Shown here: piece after piece, positions 10,001 to 18,778 of the stretch | Layout of the letters: each line of letters begins with the position of its first letter | How positions within the stretch are numbered: position 1 is the stretch's first letter | Assembly (NCBI RefSeq): GCF_027530345.1 | Contig: NZ_JAPZQK010000008.1 | Location: 186,001-250,000, forward strand | Length of the DNA: 64,000 nt | Reading direction: 5' to 3' | Origin: Silanimonas sp. | GTDB lineage: Bacteria; Pseudomonadota; Gammaproteobacteria; Xanthomonadales; Xanthomonadaceae | The notes under the pieces: generated by a model | The model's database searches: none | What the model was told of the DNA's origin: nothing | The model's input: the letters and a program-made list of their open reading frames with translations, nothing else | Made by a program: the position numbers and the translations under genes

Positions 10001-10971
10001 GAGGCTTCCGCGTGCTGGGCCAATCGCGCTCGCTCGACGAGCTGAAGGCCCGCTTCGGCGCGGAGGCGGAGAAAGCCTTCGCCGCGCGCGCCGGCGAGCG
10101 TCTCGCCCGCGAGGGGCTGCGCGAGTTTCCCGCCGAGCCGGTTCCGCTCGAGATCGCCGGTGCGGGTGGGCTGCCGGCCTTCCCGGCGCTGGTGCTTGAT
10201 GGCGATGACGTGGCCCTGCGCGTGCTGGCCGACCGCGAGGCGGCGGCGCAGGCCCATGCCGGTGGCGTGGTGCGCCTCGCCGAGATCGCCTTGGCCGATT
10301 CGGTGAAATCGGCGCGGAAGCAGCTGCCGCTGAATCCGAAGACCGCGATGGTCTATACCGCGGTGGCGACGGCCGAGCAGCTGCGCGCTGATCTGGTCGC
10401 CAAGGCCCTCGCGGCTTTGCTCGACGGCGGCCAGGGCGGCGTGACGCTCGCCGCGATCCGCGACCGCGAGGCCTTCAATCGGGCGATTGGTGCCGTGAAG
10501 CAGAAGCTGTTCGGCGAAGCGATGGCGCGCTTGAAGATCGCCGAGGCCGCGCTCAGCCAGTACGCCGAGATCCGCCCGAAGCTGGAGGCGCCGGTGATGG
10601 GGTGGGCGAAAGCGAATCTTGATGATCTCCGGGCCCAGTTGGCGGGGCTCGTGCATCCCGGCTTCGTCCGCGAGACGCCGCCGGAAGCCTTCAACGAACT
10701 GCCGCGCTACCTGAAGGCGCTGGCCCTGCGCGCCGAACGCGCGCTGCGCGACCCGACCCGCGACCAGCAGCGCATGCTCGAGGTGCAGCCCTTCGCGAAG
10801 GCGCTGGACGATGCACGCCGTCGCGGCATCGCCTTGGAAACGGGATGGCAGGCCCTGCGCTGGGACCTCGAGGAGCTGCGCGTCTCGCTGTTCGCCCAGG
10901 AACTGGGCACGAAACGGCCGGTGTCCGCGAAGCGCCTCGCCAAGCAGGTCGAGGCGCTGTCCGCGCGTTGA
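7048..10971 (+). CDS. hrpA: ATP-dependent RNA helicase HrpA (DEAH box)
   Basis: 1307 residues, matching the ~1300 typical of HrpA. DEAH/RHA helicase motifs are in order: Walker A GETGSGKTTQ near residue 104, TQPRRIAARAVAKRVA, DEAH followed by ERSLN near 200, SATID near 230, and the second RecA domain with TNVAETSLTVP and the QRKGRCGR arginine-finger motif. The family-specific winged-helix, ratchet and OB regions follow, then a long C-terminal extension (about 750-1307) found in proteobacterial HrpA. HrpA unwinds RNA and rescues stalled ribosomes in E. coli (established knowledge). The ATG at 7048 fits the family N-terminus; a much longer in-frame extension upstream would run across the divergent hydrolase and is not real. 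Single gene, probably near-leaderless. Confidence 0.97.
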   Translation: MREPAETPAAPAPRAARPDPLDRVLAKDRGALLRLQKRLAEAKGEARAAAQQALEQALARSREAFAAREARLPEPRIDTELPIGREADAIVELIQKHQVVVIAGETGSGKTTQLPKLCLAAGRGAAGLIGCTQPRRIAARAVAKRVAEELQVPLGKEVGWQVRFTEQVGEDTLIKFMTDGILLAEIQKDRYLSAYDTIIVDEAHERSLNIDFLLGYLKGLLRKRRDLKLIVTSATIDTERFAQHFDGAPVISVEGRSYPVEVRYRPLEDTNADVASKPDAEKSLYEGLLAACDEITREDARGDVLLFLPGEREIREVHHLLERRKYRETEVLPLYARLSAKDQDRVFNPGPKRRIVLATNVAETSLTVPRIRYVVDPGTARVKRYSPRMKLDRLHIEDIAQASADQRKGRCGRVSSGICYRLFSELDFNSRPRYTDPELLRSSLAGVILRMLSLGLGRVEDFPFIDAPDPRAVADGWQQLTELGAVDKHRQLTPVGKQMAAFAVDVKLARMLIAAKERGALREMIIIASFLGLQDPRERPQEAREAADRAHAAFADERSEFVSILKLWDAYRAAHEDLSQSKLRDWCSSRFLNFLRLREWRELHRQLILNCEALGWAQNEAPADYADLHRALLAGLALQTGHRSEKGLYEAPRSRKFGLFPASTLAQKPPPWLLCATLLDTAKVWGITAAKIEPEWVIDAVPHLLSRRHFDPHWSRRQGRVQGSEQIGLFGLVLLPKKPVHYGGLYPDEAREIFVRQGLVTGEIDTRIPLVKRNLATLERAQEEEAKQRRAGLVVDEDWQVRWYLDRLPSDVHNTAALEGWYGKLDPAARKALEWSPADLMSVEGSGVERSPKFLPLGDARLALHYRFEPGHAEDGVTLDVPLHLLPALDAARLSWLVPGLVEEKATEMIRGLPKALRRNFVPAPDFARAFALAYPNGDADSLPGALGRFLAKATGVEVGALDFDEAALEPHLRMNLRVGEAEGRGFRVLGQSRSLDELKARFGAEAEKAFAARAGERLAREGLREFPAEPVPLEIAGAGGLPAFPALVLDGDDVALRVLADREAAAQAHAGGVVRLAEIALADSVKSARKQLPLNPKTAMVYTAVATAEQLRADLVAKALAALLDGGQGGVTLAAIRDREAFNRAIGAVKQKLFGEAMARLKIAEAALSQYAEIRPKLEAPVMGWAKANLDDLRAQLAGLVHPGFVRETPPEAFNELPRYLKALALRAERALRDPTRDQQRMLEVQPFAKALDDARRRGIALETGWQALRWDLEELRVSLFAQELGTKRPVSAKRLAKQVEALSAR

Positions 10972-10974
10972 GGC

Positions 10975-11457
10975 TTACTCGATGCGCTCGACCCGCGCCG
11001 TCGTGTTGTAGTCGGCGAACTTCAGGAGCCAGTTGCCCATGATGCCTTGGCGGATTTCCACCGTAGGGTTGGTCAGGCGGACGCCGACCAAGCGACTTTC
11101 CCGGTCGACCGACTGCCAAACCTGGCCGTTCTCGAGGCGGAAGACGGTGCCATACGACCAGCCCGTCGACTCGCCGATGAGCCGGGTGTTGATGGGGCCA
11201 CGCGACTGCGAGGTCGGAGCTTCCCGCAAACCGCGGCGATCTTCCTCCCGGGGCGCGACCGTGCGGCCGCTGGTCCCGTTGTTCGACAGCCAGGCGTTCA
11301 GTGCCGCCAGTTCCTCCGCGCTGAGTTTCTCCAGGCCGGCGCTGCGGAACTCCGCGGCGCTCATCCGCTCCTCCAGCGTGGAAAACGGCGTGGCCTGCAG
11401 CGCGCTGGCAGGCACGATGGACGCTGCAATGACGAGGGCGAGAAAGGAACGCCTCAT
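10975..11457 (-). CDS. Small exported protein of unknown function
   Basis: 160 residues. Signal peptide at residues 1-21 with an ALQA-type cleavage region, so periplasmic or secreted. The mature protein has an acidic helical part (STLEERMSAAEF..., about 25-60), a Ser/Arg-rich linker, and a C-terminal half rich in strands (GTVFRLENGQVWQSVDRE, about 110-130) that looks like a small beta-barrel. I recognise no family. GAGG lies about 8 nt upstream of the ATG. Its stop codon is 3 nt from the end of convergent hrpA, and it diverges from relA. Confidence 0.7.
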   Translation of the reverse strand: MRRSFLALVIAASIVPASALQATPFSTLEERMSAAEFRSAGLEKLSAEELAALNAWLSNNGTSGRTVAPREEDRRGLREAPTSQSRGPINTRLIGESTGWSYGTVFRLENGQVWQSVDRESRLVGVRLTNPTVEIRQGIMGNWLLKFADYNTTARVERIE

Positions 11458-11501
11458 GGCATGGACCTCGGGAATGGTTGTGGGCTGACAAGCCCCAAGT
11501 C

Positions 11502-11507
11502 TACCCT
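11502..11507 (+). promoter_or_regulatory. -10-like hexamer before relA
   Basis: TACCCT lies 9 nt before GTG 11517. If used, transcription would begin within a few nt of that GTG. This favours GTG 11517 over the TTG at 11478 as the start, because the latter would lie upstream of the transcript. Confidence 0.3.
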
Positions 11508-11516
11508 CGGGGCATC

Positions 11517-13628
11517 GTGAAGCCCGCATCCCCTGCCACGCCCAACGCTGCGCACGCCCTGGCCGAGTGGCCGGCCCTGGCATCGTCGTCGGCCGGCGAT
11601 TCGCCGGGCGCGGTGTTCTGCCGCCGCGCGCTCGACGTGCTGGCCGCGTTGTCGCCGGACCGCGAGATGATCTGGGCGACGGCGCTGGTGGCCCTCGGGG
11701 CCGAGGCCCCCGAGACGGCGCAGGCGCCCGTGCCCGGCCCGCTGCCGGCCATGCTCGAGGGCGTGAGGGCCGCGGAGCAGGTTTGGGCGCTGCATGCCCG
11801 GACCGAAGGACGCGCCGATGCCGAAGGCCTCAGGCGGCTGCTGCTCGCCATCGTCCGCGACCTGCGCGTGGTGCCGGTGCTGCTGGCCCTGCAGCTGGCG
11901 CGGCTCCGCCACGCCTCGGCCCTCCCTGATTCCGAGCGCACCGAACTCGCGCGGCTGGCCGCCGACATCCTCGCGCCGCTGGCGAACCGGCTGGGCATCT
12001 GGCAGCTGAAATGGGAGATCGAGGACCTCGGGTTCCGCTTCCAGCAGCCCGAGACCTACCAGCGCATCGCCCGATTGCTCGATGAGAAGCGCGGCGCGCG
12101 CGAGCAGTACATCGAAGACGTCAAGGCGCAGCTGCGCGCGGCCCTGAGCGAGGCCGGCATCGACGGCGATGTCGCTGGCCGGCCGAAGCACATCTACAGC
12201 ATCTGGAAGAAGATGCAGCGCAAGGACGTGCCCTTCGGCGAGCTCTACGACATCCGCGCGGTGCGCGTGCTGGTCGGCGATGTCGCCGCCTGCTACGCGG
12301 CGCTTGGCGTCGTGCACCAGGTGTGGACGCCGATCGCGAAGGAGTTCGACGACTACATCGCCCGCCCGAAGGCGAACGGCTATCGCAGCCTGCACACCGC
12401 GGTCGTCGGTCCGGAGGGCCGCGCGCTCGAAGTGCAGATCCGCACGCGCGAAATGCACGAGCAGGCCGAACTCGGCGTGGCGGCCCACTGGCGCTACAAG
12501 GAGGGCGGCGGGGCCGATGCCAGTTTCGAGCGCAAGATCGCGTGGATGCGCCAGTTGCTCGAGTCGAGCGAGGGCGACGAGCAGAAGCTGCAGGAGGGCC
12601 TGAAGGCCGACCTCGTCGAGGATCGCGTCTACGTGCTCACCCCGCAGGGCAAAGTCGTCGACCTGCCGCGCGGCGCGACGGTGCTCGATTTCGCCTATGC
12701 GGTGCACACCGAGGTGGGCCACCGCTGCCGCGGCGCCAAGATCAACGGTCGCATCGTCACCCTCGATTCGAAGCCGGCCACCGGTGACATGGTGGAGATC
12801 CTCACGGCCAAGGCCAGCGCCCCGCGCCGCGACTGGCTGCAGCCGGCCAGCGGCTTCCTCGTCACCGGGCGCGCCCGCGACAAGGTGCGAGCGTGGTTCC
12901 ACAAGCTCGACCGCGCGCAGAACCTCGTGGAAGGCCGCGAACTGCTGGAGAAGGAGCTGCGCCGGCTGGGCCTGATGGGCGCCGACCTCGCGCCGGTACT
13001 GCCGCGCCTGCGCTTGGCGACGCAGGACGACCTGCTCGTCGCGCTGTCGCTGGGCGATGTGAGTCCGGCGCAGGTAAGCCGCGCGCTGCACGAAGCGCAG
13101 CAGCCGAAGGAAGCGTCGGCGCTGCCGCCGCACTTGCCGACGATCCCCGCCGCCGCGGCGCGCGACAAGGTCGGCGCTCGCAGCGACAGTTTCGTGGTCG
13201 ATGGCGTCGGCAACCTGCTGATGCAGCTGGCGCGCTGCTGCCAGCCGGTGCCCGGCGATGCGATCGCCGGCTACCTCACGCGCGGGCGGGGTATCAGCGT
13301 GCACCGCGCGGACTGCGTGGCGCTCTCGCGGCTGGTGGCGCGCGACCCCGACCGGGCTATGCCGGTGTCGTGGGGCCGCGCCGGCGGGACGTACGCGGTC
13401 GACGTGGCGATCCACGGCCTCGACCGCAAGTCGTTGCTGAAGGACATCACCACCCTGATCGCGCAGGAAGGCATCCACATCAATGCGGTCGCTTCGCGGA
13501 GCGACGACAGCCGCGGGCTTGCCGACCTCAAGCTGACGCTCAAGGTGAGTGATTTCGAGCAGCTGTCGAAGCTGCTGGCCCGTCTCACCGCGGTTCCGGG
13601 CGTGCGCGACGCGCGGCGGGTGGGCTGA
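11517..13628 (+). CDS. relA: GTP pyrophosphokinase RelA ((p)ppGpp synthetase)
   Basis: 703 residues. The N-terminal HD-like domain lacks the His-Asp hydrolase motif, as in RelA. The synthetase domain holds GRPKHIYSIWKKM, YDIRAVRVLV and the RelA-type acidic signature EFDD near residue 276 (SpoT-type enzymes have a basic RxKD there). It is followed by a TGS domain (about 370-430), a zinc-finger-like region with ARCC near 570, and a C-terminal ACT domain (about 620-700). RelA makes pppGpp on ribosomes carrying uncharged tRNA (established). The start is GTG 11517 (suggested by the -10 above) or TTG 11478, 13 codons longer. A TPR membrane protein gene overlaps the stop by one nucleotide (TGATG), so the two are translationally coupled. 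Confidence 0.95.
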   Translation: MKPASPATPNAAHALAEWPALASSSAGDSPGAVFCRRALDVLAALSPDREMIWATALVALGAEAPETAQAPVPGPLPAMLEGVRAAEQVWALHARTEGRADAEGLRRLLLAIVRDLRVVPVLLALQLARLRHASALPDSERTELARLAADILAPLANRLGIWQLKWEIEDLGFRFQQPETYQRIARLLDEKRGAREQYIEDVKAQLRAALSEAGIDGDVAGRPKHIYSIWKKMQRKDVPFGELYDIRAVRVLVGDVAACYAALGVVHQVWTPIAKEFDDYIARPKANGYRSLHTAVVGPEGRALEVQIRTREMHEQAELGVAAHWRYKEGGGADASFERKIAWMRQLLESSEGDEQKLQEGLKADLVEDRVYVLTPQGKVVDLPRGATVLDFAYAVHTEVGHRCRGAKINGRIVTLDSKPATGDMVEILTAKASAPRRDWLQPASGFLVTGRARDKVRAWFHKLDRAQNLVEGRELLEKELRRLGLMGADLAPVLPRLRLATQDDLLVALSLGDVSPAQVSRALHEAQQPKEASALPPHLPTIPAAAARDKVGARSDSFVVDGVGNLLMQLARCCQPVPGDAIAGYLTRGRGISVHRADCVALSRLVARDPDRAMPVSWGRAGGTYAVDVAIHGLDRKSLLKDITTLIAQEGIHINAVASRSDDSRGLADLKLTLKVSDFEQLSKLLARLTAVPGVRDARRVG

Positions 13629-14527
13629 TGGCGGCGCGGCCCTCGCGCTGGGCGGTGGTGGCCGCGCTCGGCGCCTGCCTGCTGCTGGGGGCGGTGCTCT
13701 TGCGCGAGCCGATCGGGCGCGCGGTCTTCCCCGATGCCGCGTTGGCAGGATGGCTCTCCGCGGCGGAACAGGCCCTCGAGGCGGGCGATCTGGATTCCGC
13801 CGCTCAACGTTTCGAGGCCGCACAGGCCCGGGCACCGGATCATCCGCGCGTCGTGAGCGGGCTGGCCGCCACCGGGGAACGGTCTCTCGGCGAAGCGGCC
13901 CAAGCTGTCGCCCTCGGCGATGCGATCCGCGCGGAGCATGCGTTGGCCCGTGCGGAACGCCTCGGCATGCCGGGCGAGCGCCTCGCTGCGCTGCGGCAGT
14001 CGCTTCGGGTGCGTGCGGAGCCCGCGGTCGAAACCCTGTTGGAAACCGCCACCGCGCGCGAAGGCGTCGACGGCGATGGGGCCCTGGACCTCTACCGGCA
14101 AGTCCTCCAGCGCGAACCGGGCAATGCGTTGGCGCTCGCCGGACGCACCCGCCTGCTGTCCCTGAGGCTCGATCGGGCTGCGCGTGCGCTCGACGGTGGC
14201 GATGAGGTGGCGGCGGCGGCGCTCGTGCGGGAGGTGCGGGCCATGGACCCGGCGCATTTGCGCCTGCCCGAACTCGAGGCTCGCCTCGGTGCCGCAGGCG
14301 TGATCGGTGTCGAACGCCCGGCATTGGCCACGTCGTCGCCGGCGAGCGATACCGCGGAAGCCGTCCGATGGCGAGGGCTGGCCGACGAGGCCATCGGCCG
14401 CGGGGCCTTCGATGAGGCCCGTCGCGCGCTTCGCGAAGCCGAGCGCCTGGCGCCGCAAGCGCCCGAACTGGCCCCGTTGCTGCAGCGCCTCGAACGCGCC
14501 GAGGCCGCGCGCGCGTCGATGCGCTGA
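13628..14527 (+). CDS. TPR-like membrane-anchored protein
   Basis: 299 residues with one N-terminal membrane segment (about 8-26), the rest being helical and Ala/Arg/Glu-rich. At least three tetratricopeptide-like units can be seen: WLSAAEQALEAGDLDSAAQRFEAA (near 40), a DLYRQVLQREPGNALAL unit (near 155), and GAFDEARRALREAERLAPQ (near 260). It is probably a periplasm-facing scaffold; its function is unknown. ATG overlaps the relA stop, so expression follows relA. It ends 3 nt from the convergent glycosyltransferase gene. Confidence 0.75.
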   Translation: MAARPSRWAVVAALGACLLLGAVLLREPIGRAVFPDAALAGWLSAAEQALEAGDLDSAAQRFEAAQARAPDHPRVVSGLAATGERSLGEAAQAVALGDAIRAEHALARAERLGMPGERLAALRQSLRVRAEPAVETLLETATAREGVDGDGALDLYRQVLQREPGNALALAGRTRLLSLRLDRAARALDGGDEVAAAALVREVRAMDPAHLRLPELEARLGAAGVIGVERPALATSSPASDTAEAVRWRGLADEAIGRGAFDEARRALREAERLAPQAPELAPLLQRLERAEAARASMR

Positions 14528-14530
14528 TCC

Positions 14531-17500
14531 TCAGCGCAGCTGGTTGAAGATGCTGCGCAAGGTGGCGCGGGCGCGCTCCGGCGAGAACTCCCGCGCGGTG
14601 TTGGCCAAGCCCCCCGTGACCAGCCGCTGCCACAGCGCCTCGTCGTCGTAGGCGGCGAGGATCGTCTCGGCGATGGCCTCCGCCTCGTCCGCCACCAGCG
14701 TGTCGACGCCGTGGGCCAAGCCCATGCCCTCCACGGCGCAGCGCGTCGCCACGACCGGCAGGCCGTGCGCCAGCGCCTGGTTGATCTTGCCCTTCACGCC
14801 CGCGCCGTAGCGCAGTGGCGCGACCGAGAAGCGGTGCGCGTCGATCAGCGGCTCGAGGTCCGGCACGTAGCCGTGCACGGTGATGCCCGGGCGTTCGCCA
14901 AGGGCGAGGATCGCCTCGGGCGCCTCGCTGCCGACGAGCGACAGCGTGATCTCGGGCCGGCGCTCGCGGATGCGCGGCAGGATCTCGTCGGCCAGCCACA
15001 ATGCGGCGTCGACGTTCGGTGGATGGCGGAAGCCGCCGACAAAGAGCAACCCATGGCGTTCGGCCATCGCTGGTCCGGCACCGCGGACGCGATGGATGTT
15101 CGAGACCACGTCCACGACCGCGCCGGGCGCGCTCTCGGCCAGCAGGGCTTTCTCCACCGGGCTGACCACCCAGGTGCGGTCGACGCTGTCGATGAGCGCC
15201 AGCTCGTCGGCGCGGGTGCGTGCGGCGGCACGCAGCAGGGCCGCATCGCGGCGCTCTTCGGCTTCGCGCTGTTCGCGGAGGTGGTGCAGGTCCACGGTGT
15301 CGAACACGATGCGCGCCTGCGGGGCATGGCGGCGCAGCAGCGGCAGCAGCGGCGAGAGGATGTAGTGGCGACTGACGATGACGAGCTGGAACCGGGCGCC
15401 ATGCTTCGCCAGCCAGTCGGGGAGGGCCCCGAGCCACGGTTGCGTCCACGCCTCGACGCCGAGATCGCGCAGGGCCTGCGTGTAGCGCCCATCGTCGAGG
15501 CCGTTCTCCGGGAAGAAGGTGACGGCGCAGCCTTCGTCGACCAGCAGGCGCAGCAGCTCGAACAGCCGTACCGAGCCGGAGTCGCGGTCGGGCATCGGCG
15601 TGGTCGCGTCGATCACGAGCACGCGCGCGCGGGCGCGGTGTTGTGCCGCGTAGTGGGGCGCCTGTGTGGGCGCCGGATGGCGGCGCACCAGCACGTCGTG
15701 CCACCGCTCGACGAAGCGCTGCTGGTTGCGGACCTGGTAGGCCTTCACGCCGCTGCCCGTGTCGGTGCCGGCCGTGATTCCCTCGTGGTGGATCACCACC
15801 GAGGCCGGCTGCACGCGCACCTTCAGTCCGGCCTCGCGCACCTTCATCGCGAGGTCGGTGTCTTCGTAGTACGCCGGGGCGTAGCGCAGATCGAAGCCGC
15901 CAAGCCTCTCGAACAGCGCGCGCGGCAGGGCGATCGCGGCCCCGGAACAGTAATCGGCCTCGCGGACGAAGGTGTACGCCGGGTGCCTCGGATCCTCGAA
16001 ACGTCCGAAGTTCCATCCCGAGCCGTCGGCGAACACGATGCCGCCGGATTCCTGCAGGCGGCCGTCCGGGTACACCAGCTGTGCGCCGGCGAGGCCGGTG
16101 TCCGGGTGCGTCTCGAACGTGCGCAGCAAGGCATCGAGCCAGCCCGGGGTCAGCGTGGTGTCGTTGTTGAGGAACACCACGAACTCGCCGCGCGCCATCG
16201 CCGCGCCGGCGTTGCAGCTGCCGACGAAGCCGAGATTGGTCGCGTTGCGGTGGTAGCGGAGTCCGCCGATGGCGGGAAGCACCGTCCCGGTGTCGTCCGG
16301 CGATGCGTCGTCGATGACGATGACTTCGACATCGTCGGGAAGCTGCGTCTGTAGGAGGCTGCGCAGGCAGGCCAGCGTGTAGTCGAGCTTGCCGTAAACC
16401 GGAATCACGACGCTGGCGCGGACCGATGCGGGCAGCGTGAAGGCGAGGGGACCAGGATCCACGGGGGTAACGGCGAGCTCGGCGGTCGGTCGCGGCGACA
16501 GCCGCCGCTGCGCGGCGTCCCAGGTGGCCGCGAACCCGCGGGCACGGAGGCTGCGGAGGCCGCGGCGCACCAGATCGAGGCTGCGATGCAGGCGGTAGAG
16601 CGCCGCGGCCCACGCATCGCCCACCCGCCCGCGGAGCCGCAGTGGCCAGCGGATCGCGGGGTGCGACAGGGTGCGCTGGGCCCGAGCCAACTGCTCCTGT
16701 GCCGCGTCGCGCTGGCTCAAGGCCACGTCGCGCTGGCGGATGAGGTCCGCGGTGTCGCGGTCGTAATAGCGATAGGCCGCGTCGCGCTCGCCGGCCAGTG
16801 CCACCTGGTCACGCAGGAGCGCCTCGACTTGGCGCATCGCCGCGTCGCGCTGCTGGATCAGATCCGCGGTGTCCCGCGCGTGCGCCAGGTAGGCGTCATC
16901 GCGTTCCTGCGCGAGGACTTCGAGCGTGGCGTGGCGCAGGCCGGCGACGTGCTGGCGGACCCTTTCCGGCCCGTTGTCGATCAGGGTGGGCGCGACGGCG
17001 GTCAACGGATGCACCACGGCCCACGCCCGTCGCGCCTCGTCCAGCGTGCTGGGTGTCGGTGCCGGCCTGGGTAGACGCTCAGGGGCGGTGGCGGCGTCGC
17101 CCAAGGCGGCTGCGAACGCCGGCGCCTCTGGCGCGACCACGGCCACCGTCGCGCCGGCCTTGCGAGCTCGCTCCGCATAGGCGCCGCGGTCGCAAACGAC
17201 CATGGGGATGCCCAAGGCCTGCATTTCCGAAAACACATAGCCGAAGGTTTCCGGCAGCAGCGACGGCAGGAGCGCGAGATCGGGGTCGAAGGTGTCGACA
17301 AGCGCCGGCAGTTCGTCGGGACGGTAGTCGGGCGTGGCGTTGCCGCCGACTTGGCGCGCGTAGCGTTCCGCGTCCGCACCGCCGCCGGCGAAGCACCAGT
17401 CGATGCCTGGCGGGCACTGGGGGAGGAGGGCGTCAAGCAAGGCTTCTCCCTTGCCGCCTTGCAGGCGTCCCGGTACCAGCACGCGCAGGGGGCCGGGTCG

Positions 17501-18778
17501 GCGAGGCGCGCGGCGCGCGGGCGTGACGCCGGTGAATGGCGGCAGCCCGTGGGGGATGACGTCCGCGGCCGGCAGTGACGGTGCCACGGCGGCCAGCCGC
17601 GCGGCGGCGAATCGCGAGGGCGCGACGATGCGTGCATCCGCCGCCTTCAAGGCCTCGATGGTCGCGTCCGACCGCGCCCGCCACGCCTGGGGGTCGTGCG
17701 TGTGGAACCGGAATTCAGGCCGCGCGGCCGCGGCCGCAAGGCGGGCGCCGTCTCCGCTCGGCAGCGGTTCGACATCGTCCAGCACCGGCCAGAAGGGGAA
17801 CAGGTCGTGCACGACGAACGTTGTCGGTAGGCCGGTGCGCAGCACGTCCAAGGTGGTGCCGATCAGGGACGAGACCCGCAGGCTCGACACACCGAAGCTG
17901 GCGAGGCATTCCGCGAGGGCGGCGCGCACGGCGGGATGCGTGTCGCCCGTATCGCCGACCGCGGGCGTGATGGCCCACGAGCGGATCGGGCACGTGTCGA
18001 GGCTCACGTGCAGGGCGAGGCGCTGGCCGTAGCCGCCGCGAGCGCTGCCCCGACTGACGAGGGCGAGGTGGTCGGCCGTCGGATCGTCACGCATCTGGTC
18101 GCTGACGAAACGGGCGACGCCACCGCCCCAGTCGTGCAGGACATGGAGGATCACAGGACGCGCCGTGCGTCCGGCGGCGGTCGGGGCCGGACGTCGCAGC
18201 GCGAGGCGCGTCGGGCGCCAGTCCGGGTCGATCGGAGCGGTCGCGGCCGGGGTCGGCGAAGGCCCATCACCCAGCGCCATCGCGACATGGGGCAGGCGCG
18301 CGCCGCGGACCGGGGCTTGGCCGCCCTCGCGCACCCTCCGCTCGGCCGCCTCGCGGCGCCACAGGGCGCAGCGCGGATCCGGGGCGTCCGGCAGGGCCAC
18401 GTGGGGCTCCCAGGTCCACGCTTCGAGGACGGCGTCGGCCGGGTCCTCCAGCGCCCACGCATCGGTGATCTCGGCGATGGCGACGGGGCTCACGGCATCG
18501 AACGCCGACGTGACCGCCAGCGCCGCCGCCAGTTGTCCGAGCGAAAACGGATCGGCAGCGACTCCCGGCGCCACCAACAGAAGCAGGGGCGCATCGCTGG
18601 CCGCCAAGGCCGCTCGCAGGCGGTCGTCCCAGCGCTGCCCCGGATCGCCTTCGATCGTCCCGATCGGGTCATGTCGTGCCGTCGGCAACGTCGCGGTGTT
18701 CAAGCGGGGGTCAAGGGGGGCTGCGCTAGACTGCGGGACCCGGATTATCGCTTGGTTGACGCTTGGTTTCGCGCCCAT
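14531..18778 (-). CDS. Giant three-module glycosyltransferase (GT4 - coiled coil - GT2 - GT4)
   Basis: 1415 residues. After a variable N-terminal ~200 residues, a GT-B (GT4-type) module runs from ILHVLHDWGGG (about 209) to the VPGRLQGGKG, LPETFGYVFSEMQALGIP part (about 430-550). A coiled-coil stretch at about 626-712 has repeats of DTADLIQQRD / DTADLIRQRD. A GT-A (GT2) module starts at VVIPVYGK (about 790) with IDDASPDD, FLNNDTTL and YYEDTDLAMK. A second GT-B module runs from VLVIDATTPM (about 1050) through FVGGFRHPPN and YGAGVKGKINQALAHG to the end. Such modular enzymes build cell-surface polysaccharide or glycosylate surface proteins; acceptor and sugar are unknown. No other polysaccharide genes flank it. 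ATG 18778 lies inside the 5' end of divergent mrcB; the exact start is uncertain. Confidence 0.85.
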   Translation of the reverse strand: MGAKPSVNQAIIRVPQSSAAPLDPRLNTATLPTARHDPIGTIEGDPGQRWDDRLRAALAASDAPLLLLVAPGVAADPFSLGQLAAALAVTSAFDAVSPVAIAEITDAWALEDPADAVLEAWTWEPHVALPDAPDPRCALWRREAAERRVREGGQAPVRGARLPHVAMALGDGPSPTPAATAPIDPDWRPTRLALRRPAPTAAGRTARPVILHVLHDWGGGVARFVSDQMRDDPTADHLALVSRGSARGGYGQRLALHVSLDTCPIRSWAITPAVGDTGDTHPAVRAALAECLASFGVSSLRVSSLIGTTLDVLRTGLPTTFVVHDLFPFWPVLDDVEPLPSGDGARLAAAAARPEFRFHTHDPQAWRARSDATIEALKAADARIVAPSRFAAARLAAVAPSLPAADVIPHGLPPFTGVTPARRAPRRPGPLRVLVPGRLQGGKGEALLDALLPQCPPGIDWCFAGGGADAERYARQVGGNATPDYRPDELPALVDTFDPDLALLPSLLPETFGYVFSEMQALGIPMVVCDRGAYAERARKAGATVAVVAPEAPAFAAALGDAATAPERLPRPAPTPSTLDEARRAWAVVHPLTAVAPTLIDNGPERVRQHVAGLRHATLEVLAQERDDAYLAHARDTADLIQQRDAAMRQVEALLRDQVALAGERDAAYRYYDRDTADLIRQRDVALSQRDAAQEQLARAQRTLSHPAIRWPLRLRGRVGDAWAAALYRLHRSLDLVRRGLRSLRARGFAATWDAAQRRLSPRPTAELAVTPVDPGPLAFTLPASVRASVVIPVYGKLDYTLACLRSLLQTQLPDDVEVIVIDDASPDDTGTVLPAIGGLRYHRNATNLGFVGSCNAGAAMARGEFVVFLNNDTTLTPGWLDALLRTFETHPDTGLAGAQLVYPDGRLQESGGIVFADGSGWNFGRFEDPRHPAYTFVREADYCSGAAIALPRALFERLGGFDLRYAPAYYEDTDLAMKVREAGLKVRVQPASVVIHHEGITAGTDTGSGVKAYQVRNQQRFVERWHDVLVRRHPAPTQAPHYAAQHRARARVLVIDATTPMPDRDSGSVRLFELLRLLVDEGCAVTFFPENGLDDGRYTQALRDLGVEAWTQPWLGALPDWLAKHGARFQLVIVSRHYILSPLLPLLRRHAPQARIVFDTVDLHHLREQREAEERRDAALLRAAARTRADELALIDSVDRTWVVSPVEKALLAESAPGAVVDVVSNIHRVRGAGPAMAERHGLLFVGGFRHPPNVDAALWLADEILPRIRERRPEITLSLVGSEAPEAILALGERPGITVHGYVPDLEPLIDAHRFSVAPLRYGAGVKGKINQALAHGLPVVATRCAVEGMGLAHGVDTLVADEAEAIAETILAAYDDEALWQRLVTGGLANTAREFSPERARATLRSIFNQLR
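18727..18732 (+). promoter_or_regulatory. -10-like hexamer for mrcB
   Basis: TAGACT, 30 nt before TTG 18763. It lies inside the first codons of the divergent glycosyltransferase gene, so mrcB transcription would begin within the neighbour's coding region. Confidence 0.35.

Noticed and set aside
11454-16613. A 1719-codon minus-strand frame across relA and the glycosyltransferase gene
   Set aside because: Overlaps two clear genes in a shadow frame; no family features.
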